Of a DNA stretch of 8,903 nt, positions 1 through 6,641 are shown piece after piece. The notes under the pieces were generated by a model. It was given only the letters and a program-made list of their open reading frames with translations, was not told the origin of the DNA and did not search any database. Source of the stretch: Acidobacteriota bacterium (GTDB lineage Bacteria > Acidobacteriota > Polarisedimenticolia > JAPUIV01); NCBI GenBank assembly GCA_027296665.1, contig JAPUIV010000141.1, positions 1-8,903 of the forward strand. Reading direction: 5' to 3'. The position numbers and the translations under genes were made by a program. How positions within the stretch are numbered: the stretch's first letter is position 1; each line of letters opens with the position of its first letter.

Positions 1-494
1 GAGATATCGGGCGGCTTGTAGGTGGCGCCAGCCAGGGAGGTCTCGCGGGTGTCCAGAGGCTCGTAAAGGATGACAATGGCATCAAAGTCGTGCCGATCGA
101 AGCCCGCCCGTTTCAGATCGGAGGCGATCTCCTGGCTGAAATCGGGAAGATAACCCCACCGGGTTCTGGTATCGATGTATTCCTTTTCCTTGAGCCGGCG
201 GCCGGGATACAGGACGATCGGATCCACGAACAGGCGCCGGCCGGACTCTCTCCAGAGAAAGGTCTCGAAAGACTCGATTTCCCTTTTCAGGATCCAGTCC
301 CTTCCCAGGGCGGTCCGGTTCCCGGTTTGCCCATATACGAGGATTCCGAGCTTCTGCCTGAGGTATCCGTCACCGGATGGACGGCCATTCCTACCGAAGC
401 CGATGCCGGTCATTCCGGTCACCACCAGCAAGGCTGACAGGAAACAATCGGTTCGGGAGGGCCTGCGCCAGGCCCCCGTTCCATTGCTGTACAC
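1..494 (-). CDS. Unrecognised exported protein, 3' end outside the window
   Basis: The frame is open for 164 codons from a GTG at 494 to the left edge. I do not recognise the family. The start is chosen because an AAGGGGG ribosome-binding site sits 8 bases before it and an in-frame TAA lies about 50 bases upstream with no other start between. The N-terminus has several arginines (WRRPSR) followed by a hydrophobic stretch at about residues 17-33, so it looks like a signal peptide or membrane anchor. The rest is mixed alpha/beta-like and charged, with segments such as KLGILVYGQTG and DFDAIVILYEP suggestive of beta strands. It follows the metal permease after an 83-base gap on the same strand, so it may be the last gene of the metal operon or have its own promoter. 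Third positions are GC-rich like the neighbours, which supports it being real. Function unknown. Confidence 0.7.
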   Translation of the reverse strand, partial: MYSNGTGAWRRPSRTDCFLSALLVVTGMTGIGFGRNGRPSGDGYLRQKLGILVYGQTGNRTALGRDWILKREIESFETFLWRESGRRLFVDPIVLYPGRRLKEKEYIDTRTRWGYLPDFSQEIASDLKRAGFDRHDFDAIVILYEPLDTRETSLAGATYKPPDI

Positions 495-536
495 GGTAGG
501 TACCCCCTTGAAGAGCGAAGGTTGAGATTTCCTCTT

Positions 537-545
537 ATTTTAGCA
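537..545 (-). promoter_or_regulatory. Possible extended -10 promoter element
   Basis: Read on the minus strand this is TGCTAAAAT, an extended -10 (TGn then TAAAAT). It lies 42 bases before the GTG of the left-edge gene, in the gap after the permease. No convincing -35 hexamer lies 16-18 bases upstream, so the site would depend on the TG extension. Weak evidence for separate transcription of the last gene. Confidence 0.25.
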
Positions 546-577
546 GAAGAGAGCGGGTAAGGATAGGGCCGGATCTG

Positions 578-2107
578 TCAGCGGGCCGTCTGGAAGGTCT
601 TCCTGCCGGGATTCCAGATCAGCCTGCCGCCCTGATCGTCCCACCAGGCCATCCATGCCTCCATCTGACCGGAGTTCTGACCCGGCGGAAGTTCCGGATT
701 GAAGGGGAGATCGATGTGGACATAGGCGTTGAGATGCTGGTACCCCTCTTTTCGTGCCTGAGAGATTTCCGCGTTCGCCATGATATTCAACAGGATGGGG
801 ATCCCTTTGCGATTGCCAAGCTCCAGAATGGTCTCCGCGATTTCCATCCGGATGTAGTCATCCGTTTCGCGGCCGGCGGCCTGGATCAATGCGGAGGTCG
901 ATTCCGGCCGCCCGAGATCTCGGAGGGACCTGGCGGCCGCTTCCCGGACCCTGTCGTCCCCATCCTCCAGCATTCCTTCCAGCCGGGGCGCGGCATTTCC
1001 GATCCCCATGTGCCGGAGCCCGGCGATCGCCTGCAGGCGGACTTCCGGATCGGAATCCTCCAGCAGGCCGAGTATGGTCTCCTCGAGGTCCGGGCCGAGA
1101 CCGGGCAGCTCTTCCGCCTGCCGGATCCCCATCAGTCTTTCGTTCCTCAGGTCGCTCCGGAGCAGGTGGAGGAGGTCGATGTTCTCCTCCTTCCGGAATA
1201 AGAAAGTTCCACCGAGAAAGGCAAGGAACAGGGTGGAGTACAAACCGACGTACAACAGGGCCCGGAAACGGCTGGTGGACCGGATGATGAAACGGATGAT
1301 GCCGGCCAGCAAAAGTGCCGCACCGAAAATGACAACGATGGTCGGGCCCGCCGGCAGGTCGAACTGGTAGGCCCAGATCACCCCGATGAGACTTATTACG
1401 CTGCCGGAGACCCAGCCGATGGAGAGCCGGCCCCGCAAGGTTTTTGAAAACAGGATGGCGATGGTGGAAGGAACCACCAGGTAGGAAAAGACCAGAAGCA
1501 CCCCGGCGATGGCCACCGAGCTAGTGATCACGAAACCGAACGAGATATAGAACAGGAAATCCCACCACCGGATATTCAGGCCCTGCGCTTCCGCGCCGGC
1601 GGGGTCGGTGGAGATCAGGAGGAATTGTTTGCGGAACAGGAAGTGAAAGAGGCCCACGAAGCCATATATGATGGCGGTCTTGAGGACGGTCCCCGGCTGG
1701 ATCCAGAGGATGCTGCCGGTGAGGAGTTGCTTGACCTGCTCGGCCCCCCGGCCCAGGTTCACCGTCCCCAGGATGGTCGCCGCCGAGGCGACCGCGTAGA
1801 TGATCCCGATGAGCGCCTCATGCGGCAGGCTTCTGTTGTGGCGCACGCGAGTCAGGGCAAACAGGGCGGCTCCCACGAAGGTGAACAACAGCGAGAAAAT
1901 GTAAATGGCGAGGGAATCTTCCGGATTGCCAATTCCATACCCCAACAGCGCGGCGAACACCATCCCGAAGGCGGCAATCTGGGCCAGGGCCAGATCGACA
2001 AAGATCACCTTCCGGGAGATGACATGGAATCCCAGGTAGGCGTGAATGCCGGTCAGGATGAGACAGGCCAGGAAAGGAAGGATCATGGAGGAAAGGAGCC
2101 CGTTCAT
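578..2107 (-). CDS. ABC-3 family metal permease (ZnuB/TroC type) fused to a HEAT-repeat domain
   Basis: This is the membrane subunit of a zinc- or manganese-type ABC importer with an added domain. Residues 1-275 match the ABC-3 permease family in length and motifs: several hydrophobic helices, VFVDLALAQIAAFG-like sequence at 35-48, and VPSTIAILFSKTLRGRLSIG at 212-231. Such permeases normally end near residue 270-290. Here a basic loop (RFIIRSTSRFR, 272-282) leads into another hydrophobic segment (283-303), then four HEAT-like repeats at about 309-336, 341-368, 372-399 and 404-431 (for example DPEVRLQAIAGL and DDRVREAAARSL). A Trp-rich end (MEAWMAWWDD, 482-491) follows. By the positive-inside rule the HEAT domain should be periplasmic, on the side where the binding protein docks; this is inference. 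The start is 3 bases after the znuA-like stop, with GGAG 8 bases before the ATG, so the two genes are probably translationally coupled. Metal specificity cannot be read from sequence. Confidence 0.93.
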   Translation of the reverse strand: MNGLLSSMILPFLACLILTGIHAYLGFHVISRKVIFVDLALAQIAAFGMVFAALLGYGIGNPEDSLAIYIFSLLFTFVGAALFALTRVRHNRSLPHEALIGIIYAVASAATILGTVNLGRGAEQVKQLLTGSILWIQPGTVLKTAIIYGFVGLFHFLFRKQFLLISTDPAGAEAQGLNIRWWDFLFYISFGFVITSSVAIAGVLLVFSYLVVPSTIAILFSKTLRGRLSIGWVSGSVISLIGVIWAYQFDLPAGPTIVVIFGAALLLAGIIRFIIRSTSRFRALLYVGLYSTLFLAFLGGTFLFRKEENIDLLHLLRSDLRNERLMGIRQAEELPGLGPDLEETILGLLEDSDPEVRLQAIAGLRHMGIGNAAPRLEGMLEDGDDRVREAAARSLRDLGRPESTSALIQAAGRETDDYIRMEIAETILELGNRKGIPILLNIMANAEISQARKEGYQHLNAYVHIDLPFNPELPPGQNSGQMEAWMAWWDDQGGRLIWNPGRKTFQTAR

Positions 2108-2110
2108 TCC

Positions 2111-3142
2111 TTATTCTCCGTTTCCGGAAACGGAGCCCAGAATCTGGCTCAGGATATGGTCGATGAGCTGGAAGTAATCGTCGACGCCTTCGACGGCTCC
2201 GACATCGATGGGGATCGTGACCACATTCGCCCCGGTCTTCTGCGAAATATATTCGGCCGGTTTCCGCCGGTAGAAGTTGGAAATGACCAGGGTCGAGATC
2301 CCCTCTCTGTTGACCTGTTCCACGACCCGATCCCGGTGCCGGGCCGCGGGAGCGATTCCGGGGAACTCCTCGATCTCGTTGATGATCCGCAGCCCGAATC
2401 GGTTGGCGAAATAGATCCAGGTCTTGTGGTAGGTGATGATCTTCTTTCCCCAGAGAGGCCGGGAACGGCCGAGCCAACCTCCCAGCCGGCCCATCAGGTT
2501 CTGTTCCTCGAGGTAATCGAACAGGGTGCCGTCGAGGCTGGCACGGTTGAGCTTGCCGCCCCCGACCGTCCGGACCAACTCCTGGCCGTACAGGGCGGCG
2601 TCCAGCCGGTCCAGAAACGATTGCCGGTTTTTCTCGTACTGCTCCGTTCCTTCCGGGTCCACCCTTTCGAGACCCTGCGAAATATTCCAGGCCAATCGCC
2701 TCGCGTTGACGGGATCCAGCCAGACATGGGGATTCCCGTAAGGGTGAATATCGCCCCATTCCCTGGACAGAATCGCCGGGACCTCCAGGGTCCGGATCCC
2801 TTCCGAGGCAATGACCCGGCCCGGCCGTCCCAGCTGGATCTTGGGGTTCCCGGCCCCGTCCACCACCTTCTGCGTCCAGAGTTCGAGCTGGAGGCCTATC
2901 TCGATGAACAGATCGGCGCGGCGTGCCGATTGCATGAGGGTGGGCTTCGGCTGGATGTAATGGGGATCCTGCAGGGGATTGGCCAGGCTGACTACCTGAA
3001 CCCGGTCGCCGCCGATCTCCTCGGTTAACGACCGGAGGACACCTAGCGTTGTCACCACCCGAACCTGTTTCTCCCGGCTCCAGGCGAAGGTTTGAACGGC
3101 AATGAGAAGGGTAATTAGGACAGTCAGACGGGGAATGCGCAT
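2111..3142 (-). CDS. Periplasmic metal-binding protein of a zinc/manganese ABC importer (ZnuA/TroA family)
   Basis: Cluster A-I solute-binding protein that would capture Zn2+ or Mn2+ in the periplasm and deliver it to the permease encoded next. Length (343 residues) is usual. A signal peptide covers about residues 1-22. The expected metal ligands of the family can be placed: H61 in DPHYIQPKP, H139 in GNPHVWLDP, H239 in TYHKTW and an acidic ligand D313 in IPIDVGA. The EEFPGIAPAARH segment (258-269) also fits the family. The long His-rich loop of many zinc-specific ZnuA proteins is absent; the region between the second and third His instead carries an insert around 185-233 with LGGWLGRSRPLWGKK. 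The start is supported by AGGAG 9 bases before the ATG. It lies 26 bases after the porin stop and 3 bases before the permease start. Zinc is the likelier substrate given the porin and lipoprotein context, but manganese is not excluded. Confidence 0.93.
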   Translation of the reverse strand: MRIPRLTVLITLLIAVQTFAWSREKQVRVVTTLGVLRSLTEEIGGDRVQVVSLANPLQDPHYIQPKPTLMQSARRADLFIEIGLQLELWTQKVVDGAGNPKIQLGRPGRVIASEGIRTLEVPAILSREWGDIHPYGNPHVWLDPVNARRLAWNISQGLERVDPEGTEQYEKNRQSFLDRLDAALYGQELVRTVGGGKLNRASLDGTLFDYLEEQNLMGRLGGWLGRSRPLWGKKIITYHKTWIYFANRFGLRIINEIEEFPGIAPAARHRDRVVEQVNREGISTLVISNFYRRKPAEYISQKTGANVVTIPIDVGAVEGVDDYFQLIDHILSQILGSVSGNGE

Positions 3143-3168
3143 CGGTATAATCTCCTGGATTGGGTTTT

Positions 3169-4500
3169 TTATCGGTTCACCCAGTAGGGTTCCACCGGGT
3201 GGGAACCAAAGACGAAATTCACCTCCAGGGTACCGGTGCTGCGGCCGTCCAGTTGAGGAAGATCGCTCCGCACCGTTTCCCAGCCGAGCCGGAACCGGAG
3301 AAACTCCGAAGTGTAAAAGGAACTATACAGCGTCAGGGCTCTGGTATCGAGGCCGTCATCCTCCAGGCGATCGGAGAAGCCGTAGCGCAAGCCGGCATAC
3401 CAGCGCGAGTTCATCTGGAACTGGGCGAAGGTGTAGTATCCGAACGGTGTCTGGTTTGAGCCGATGGCCTGTTCCATCGACGCGTAGAGCAATTCCCCTC
3501 CCAGGAGAAACGATCGCCATTCCCCCTGTTGCATCGGCTTCCACTTGAAGAGGAAATCGAATCCGCTGAGAAGGGTGCCCTGATTGCCGTTGAGATCGTT
3601 TTTTCCCAGATAGTTGCTGAGTCCGAACTCCAGATCGGCGGCGGCCCCAAATGTGTGAAACCACTTCAACCGGCTCATGTAGGCAAGATCTTCCCCCCTG
3701 TTCGCCTCACCCACCGGCAGGTCCCCGCCATCGAGAATCTGCAGGGTCCACTCCAGAACCGATTTCGATGTTGAGGGCAGGAAAAAGTCAGCCGAAACGC
3801 CGTTCTGGATGAACCCCTCCTCGCCGAGAAAGGTACGGAGCGGCAGGGGCCGTGTCGCCTGCGGCAGGTCGTGGGTGTGGAGCATGTTCAAACGTCCGAA
3901 CGGAACCCGCATTCTGCCGAATTTGAGCTTCAACCCACCGGGGGCGGAGTGGAGAAACGGCAGACGCTTGAGAACGATGTATCCCTCCTCCACTTCTACC
4001 TCGAATTCGTTGGGGACCTCTGATTCCAGGGTAATGATTGCCACCCCGTCCGCGTACGGATCGATCGCCGCCCGGGCATCGAACTCCAGTTCCCGCAGAT
4101 TGAACCGGTCATCCACCGGGTCACCATCCTGATTGAGGACCGTTTTGTTGTCGGTCCTTGCCAGGAAATTGCCGAACAGGGTGATCTGGGGATTGAAAAT
4201 GTTCAACCGTTGTGTGGTGGTGGGGGAGGAGGGGAAATTCACCGGCACCGGAGCGGGCGTCAGGGCCGCTTCCGGACCGGTGACCGTTGTCACTTCCGGT
4301 ATCCGCGCCTGTTCCAGTACGGTGAGCCTTTTCTCCAGATTCAGGATGATGAGGCGAAGCTTGTGCACTTCCTCCCGCAGGCTGGTACGGTCCTGCGCCA
4401 CCTCCGCCTGCGGCTGGGATGATACCTGTCCGGCTATCGCGATGCCCGGCCCGCACTGGGCCAGGGCTCCCGTCGTCAGAAGAAATTTGGTCCGGTTCAT
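3169..4500 (-). CDS. Putative outer-membrane porin with N-terminal coiled coil, in the metal uptake operon
   Basis: 443 residues. A signal peptide spans about 1-24 (ends AIA, then GQ). A coiled coil of roughly 38-65 (EEVHKLRLIILNLEKRLTVL) is followed by a Pro/Thr-rich spacer, and from about 105 to the end there are alternating amphipathic strands rich in Phe, Tyr and Trp (ITLFGNFLA, LKLKFGRMRVPFGRLN, LEFGLSNYL, WYAGLRYGF). This layout resembles OprO/OprP-like porins with a trimerising coiled coil. The final strand-like segment (LEVNFVFG) is followed by a tail ending VNR instead of the usual C-terminal aromatic residue. The ORF can begin at an ATG at 4506, but GGAG would be only 1 base from it. 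The ATG at 4500 has the same GGAG at 7 bases and is preferred. The gene ends 26 bases before the znuA-like gene, so co-transcription is likely. A role in letting zinc or another metal cross the outer membrane is inferred from position only. Confidence 0.85.
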   Translation of the reverse strand: MNRTKFLLTTGALAQCGPGIAIAGQVSSQPQAEVAQDRTSLREEVHKLRLIILNLEKRLTVLEQARIPEVTTVTGPEAALTPAPVPVNFPSSPTTTQRLNIFNPQITLFGNFLARTDNKTVLNQDGDPVDDRFNLRELEFDARAAIDPYADGVAIITLESEVPNEFEVEVEEGYIVLKRLPFLHSAPGGLKLKFGRMRVPFGRLNMLHTHDLPQATRPLPLRTFLGEEGFIQNGVSADFFLPSTSKSVLEWTLQILDGGDLPVGEANRGEDLAYMSRLKWFHTFGAAADLEFGLSNYLGKNDLNGNQGTLLSGFDFLFKWKPMQQGEWRSFLLGGELLYASMEQAIGSNQTPFGYYTFAQFQMNSRWYAGLRYGFSDRLEDDGLDTRALTLYSSFYTSEFLRFRLGWETVRSDLPQLDGRSTGTLEVNFVFGSHPVEPYWVNR

Positions 4501-4507
4501 CCTCATT

Positions 4508-4511
4508 CTCC
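4508..4511 (-). promoter_or_regulatory. Ribosome-binding site that sets the porin start at 4500
   Basis: GGAG on the minus strand lies 7 bases before the ATG at 4500 but only 1 base before the alternative ATG at 4506, too close for initiation there. It lies just past the T-run of the hairpin at 4516-4551. Confidence 0.6.
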
Positions 4512-4515
4512 AGTG

Positions 4516-4551
4516 AAAAAAAGACGGCTCGCTCCAAGGAGTTTCGACGTC
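4516..4551 (-). terminator. Terminator-like hairpin with T7 tract just before the porin (possible attenuator)
   Basis: Read on the minus strand, GACGTCG (4551-4545) can pair with CGA plus CGTC (two unpaired bases, GC, between them), and CTC with GAG around a CTTG loop. The stem is followed directly by seven Ts (4522-4516). This has the form of an intrinsic terminator, though with a bulge and an internal loop. It lies 15 bases before the porin ATG, leaving no room for a promoter after it. It could be a partial terminator that lowers porin-importer expression relative to the lipoprotein gene, or a regulated attenuator. Confidence 0.45.
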
Positions 4552-4611
4552 GTCAGGAAAGTTGACTTCGGTCTACCTGGTTGCGGAATGCTCGAAAGGA
4601 ATGGGCCGGAA

Positions 4612-4995
4612 TCAGGACCAGGGGGGAGCGCGAATGCCGGAAGTGGTGTTCCAGGATTTCAGAAGCAGGCATGCTTGGCCGGGCAGGAGATGCTCTCCGG
4701 GATCGAAGGCATGATGGAATCGGATCGAGAGCGATAGAGTCGCGACCCGGGATCGGCTCAATAGACAGGATAGGCATTTTTCTCCGCCGAAGAGGAAACC
4801 GACGGGATGGCGATCATGTGGATCGGTTTCGATCCGGGGGTAGTTAATCTCGCTGGCCCGGGGCGACAGGAGGAACTGGCCGCTTGCCGGGGAAGTGATG
4901 AGATGGTGGTGAAGAAGGCGGTTGCCGGCACCACTCAAACAGGCACCCGCCAGGAGTAAGGCGGCTACCATTTGCTTGGTCCCAAATCGGGTCAC
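4612..4995 (-). CDS. Small His/Cys-rich putative lipoprotein, first gene of the metal operon
   Basis: 127 residues; no family recognised. The GTG start at 4995 is chosen because GGAGG lies 8 bases before it and a near-consensus promoter sits at the right distance. A longer reading from an ATG at 5052 would start inside that promoter and is unlikely. The N-terminus is a short basic segment, a hydrophobic stretch and LLLAGAC with Cys19, which fits the broad lipobox pattern, although Ala at -3 is not the commonest choice. The mature part has eight histidines (29-31, 60, 63, 94, 95, 102), a CLSC motif (Cys74, Cys77) and Cys109. These could bind a metal such as zinc, a natural fit beside a metal importer whose binding protein lacks a His-rich loop. 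A periplasmic metal-buffering or delivery role is inference. The protein has low similarity to anything I know, so a chance ORF is not fully excluded, but promoter, SD and lipobox agree. Confidence 0.68.
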   Translation of the reverse strand: MTRFGTKQMVAALLLAGACLSGAGNRLLHHHLITSPASGQFLLSPRASEINYPRIETDPHDRHPVGFLFGGEKCLSCLLSRSRVATLSLSIRFHHAFDPGEHLLPGQACLLLKSWNTTSGIRAPPWS

Positions 4996-5003
4996 CAGAA
5001 AAC

Positions 5004-5008
5004 CCTCC
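5004..5008 (-). promoter_or_regulatory. Ribosome-binding site for the GTG start at 4995
   Basis: Perfect GGAGG on the minus strand, 8 bases before the GTG at 4995. It is the main reason to start the lipoprotein there and not at the upstream ATG at 5052. Confidence 0.7.
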
Positions 5009-5009
5009 A

Positions 5010-5033
5010 ACCCTGATGGATCATTGTAAGGGT
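5010..5033 (-). promoter_or_regulatory. Inverted repeat over the -10 box, candidate repressor operator
   Basis: ACCCT (5010-5014) and AGGGT (5029-5033) form 5-base inverted arms 14 bases apart, spanning the -10 box and predicted start site of the operon promoter. An inner TGATccATCA lies between them but is off-centre. The position would suit a metal-responsive repressor such as Zur, but the sequence does not match a Zur consensus that I can recall, and short arms like these can arise by chance. Confidence 0.2.
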
Positions 5034-5052
5034 CGAGTGGGCCGGATGTCAA
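5023..5052 (-). promoter_or_regulatory. Sigma-70 type promoter of the lipoprotein-porin-metal importer operon
   Basis: On the minus strand TTGACA (5052-5047, perfect -35) is followed after 18 bases by TACAAT (5028-5023, five of six -10 positions). The predicted start near 5016 gives a leader of about 20 bases with GGAGG and then the GTG at 4995. It lies just after the TPR gene's stop at 5062, so the metal operon appears to have its own promoter and not to depend on TPR transcription. Confidence 0.65.
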
Positions 5053-5061
5053 AGAGCCGCC

Positions 5062-6573
5062 TCATTTCCCGCCGATCCGGCCGAGAAGCCGCCGGAATTT
5101 TCGATGGTGCCGGATCGGCTCCAGGTCGGGTTCCCTGAGAATGCTGTCGGTGTTGCGAAAACCGGCTTCCACCGCTTTTTCCAACCACTGGATGGAGGGA
5201 CGGACCCGGCCGGCAAGGGCGAAGACCCGGGCCAGGGCGTAGTAGGAGGCGTAGCTGCCTTCCTCCTTGACCCGGCGCTGGAATTCCTCGATCGGAGCAA
5301 AGCGGTCCTGCGCCAGGTAGAATTCCTTCCGGTTCCCGCGCTCGCCATGCAACCACAGAATCAGGATCCGGCCTTGCTGGTGCAGATCTTGAAACCGTTC
5401 CGAACGGGCGGCTCTTTCGAGGGTTTCCCGTGAGTTGGCGGCGAGTCCCAGATCAGCATAGGCTTTCCCCAGCAAAAGCAGGATGCCGGCGGGAACATCG
5501 GCCTCCCCCGATCCCCTTTCGAGAAGGGCAATTTCGGCTCCCCGTTTCCCCTGTTCCTTCAGGATGCGCGACAGGGAGATATAGGCGGGAAACAGGATCC
5601 GGTTGCGCAGATACCTGCCGGAGGTCGTGGGGGGGAAATCCTGGATGAGTTTCCGGAATTCCCGTTCCGCTTCGGTGATCTGATTCAATCGTAGATGACA
5701 CTCGGAAATTCCGATATCCCGGAGAAGCCTGAAATAGGGAGGACCTTCCGGCAATTCCAGAACCTGGTAGGTCTTGAGGGCCCCCCGATACCTGCCAAGA
5801 GTGAGCAACATGGCGGCTCCATTCAACAGGATGAGATCCTTGCTTTCGGGGAACTTTTCCAGAAGTGCGGATTGTTGCCTGAAGGCGACCGCCTCCCGCC
5901 CGGCATTGTGAGTGGTCGCGGCTCGTGAAAGATGGAGGGGAAAACAGAAAGGAGAAGCCAGGATGGCCGATTCCACCATCTCGATCGATTCCTGAAATCT
6001 TTCCTGATGCTGGAGAGAATCGGAAAGTCCGGCGGAGGCCGCGCAATCTGTCGATTCCGTTTCCAGGATCGTCCGGAACACTTCTTCGGCTTCCTTCCAC
6101 CGGCCCTGATGCAGAAGCGCCGACCCCAGGCTCAGGCGGGCGGCCCGGTTCGGTCCGGGGAGGGAGAGGGCGTCCCGGCTTCGCTTTTCGGCCGTCTGGA
6201 AATCAAGCTGAAGGGTCTCCACCAGCGCTCGGGCAAACTGGGTCTCGATTCGATCCGGTTCCAGGGCCAAGGCTTTGAGGGAAAATTCCCCGGCCCGGGA
6301 CAGGGCGTTTATCTCATTCTCCCAGGAGAAACGGAGCCCGACGGCAAGGGTTGCCGCGAGACCCGCCAGGGCCAACGGATCGTCGGGATGCAGGACGAGG
6401 GTCTCCTCGAAGGCATTCCGGGCCTTCTCCACATCGGATGCTAGAAAGCGCAGCAGGAGTTCCCAGGGGCCTGTTCCTGCAGGCTCTTCCGCCGCCATGG
6501 AACAGGGGACCGGTTGCAGGCACAGGAATGCGGCCAGCCAAATCATGGTGGTGATTCGAATCAGGGTTCGCAA
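5062..6573 (-). CDS. Exported tetratricopeptide-repeat protein
   Basis: Read from the TTG at 6573, 503 residues. An ATG at 6609 would add 12 residues but has no visible ribosome-binding site. The TTG has GGAAGGAAGG ending 5 bases before it and gives a compact signal peptide (MRTLIRITTMIWLAAFLCL, then CSMA before AEE), so I prefer it. The mature protein is mostly helical repeats of TPR type, for example VEKARNAFEETLVLHPDDP, GRWKEAEEVFRTILETEST, ERFQESIEMVESAILASP, NQITEAEREFRKLIQDFP and GRVRPSIQWLEKAVEAGF. The last repeat with LREPDLEPIRHHRKFRRLL is a common ending of TPR proteins. It probably acts as a periplasmic protein-binding scaffold; the partner is unknown. It is the nearest upstream gene to the metal operon (66 bases from stop to the next start) and could read into it, but the operon has its own promoter. 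No catalytic motif seen. Confidence 0.9.
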   Translation of the reverse strand: MRTLIRITTMIWLAAFLCLQPVPCSMAAEEPAGTGPWELLLRFLASDVEKARNAFEETLVLHPDDPLALAGLAATLAVGLRFSWENEINALSRAGEFSLKALALEPDRIETQFARALVETLQLDFQTAEKRSRDALSLPGPNRAARLSLGSALLHQGRWKEAEEVFRTILETESTDCAASAGLSDSLQHQERFQESIEMVESAILASPFCFPLHLSRAATTHNAGREAVAFRQQSALLEKFPESKDLILLNGAAMLLTLGRYRGALKTYQVLELPEGPPYFRLLRDIGISECHLRLNQITEAEREFRKLIQDFPPTTSGRYLRNRILFPAYISLSRILKEQGKRGAEIALLERGSGEADVPAGILLLLGKAYADLGLAANSRETLERAARSERFQDLHQQGRILILWLHGERGNRKEFYLAQDRFAPIEEFQRRVKEEGSYASYYALARVFALAGRVRPSIQWLEKAVEAGFRNTDSILREPDLEPIRHHRKFRRLLGRIGGK

Positions 6574-6632
6574 TGGGGCCTTCCTTCCGGAGACGGGTGC
6601 GGTTGACATGTCCGGAAAGGAAACACTACCAT
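6561..6632 (-). CDS. Possible 23-residue leader peptide overlapping the TPR gene start
   Basis: A short frame starts at an ATG at 6632 with GGAGG (6645-6641) 8 bases before it, the best ribosome-binding site in this region. It encodes 23 residues beginning MVVFPFRT and including CQPHP and PHCEP, and stops at 6561. It overlaps the TPR gene in another frame and ends 10 bases past the TPR TTG, a layout that suits translational coupling. With so few codons there is no coding signal to test, so it may be chance. Confidence 0.35.
   Translation of the reverse strand: MVVFPFRTCQPHPSPEGRPHCEP
6579..6588 (-). promoter_or_regulatory. Ribosome-binding site favouring the TTG start of the TPR gene
   Basis: GGAAGGAAGG on the minus strand ends 5 bases before the TTG at 6573. 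The ATG at 6609 has no purine-rich site at a usable distance. The site lies inside the leader ORF 6632-6561. Confidence 0.5.
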
Positions 6633-6641
6633 GGCACTCTC

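Noticed and set aside
716..1201. Plus-strand frame opposite the HEAT domain
   Set aside because: The minus-strand frame has clear periodic HEAT repeats; the plus frame is a mirror product without its own ribosome-binding site.
1818..2759. 313-codon minus-strand frame overlapping the permease and binding protein
   Set aside because: Shifted frame of the same two genes; Arg/Pro-rich shadow sequence with no domain.
1625..3028. Long open frame on the plus strand (467 codons)
   Set aside because: It runs antisense through the permease and binding-protein genes, whose families are clear. High GC makes such antisense frames common. Its product is Gly/Asp/Gln-rich with no motif and no good SD.
4553..4777. 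74-codon minus-strand frame inside the lipoprotein gene
   Set aside because: It has no SD, while the overlapping lipoprotein frame has a promoter, SD and lipobox. I also considered a frameshift joining the two and saw no motif that continues across frames.
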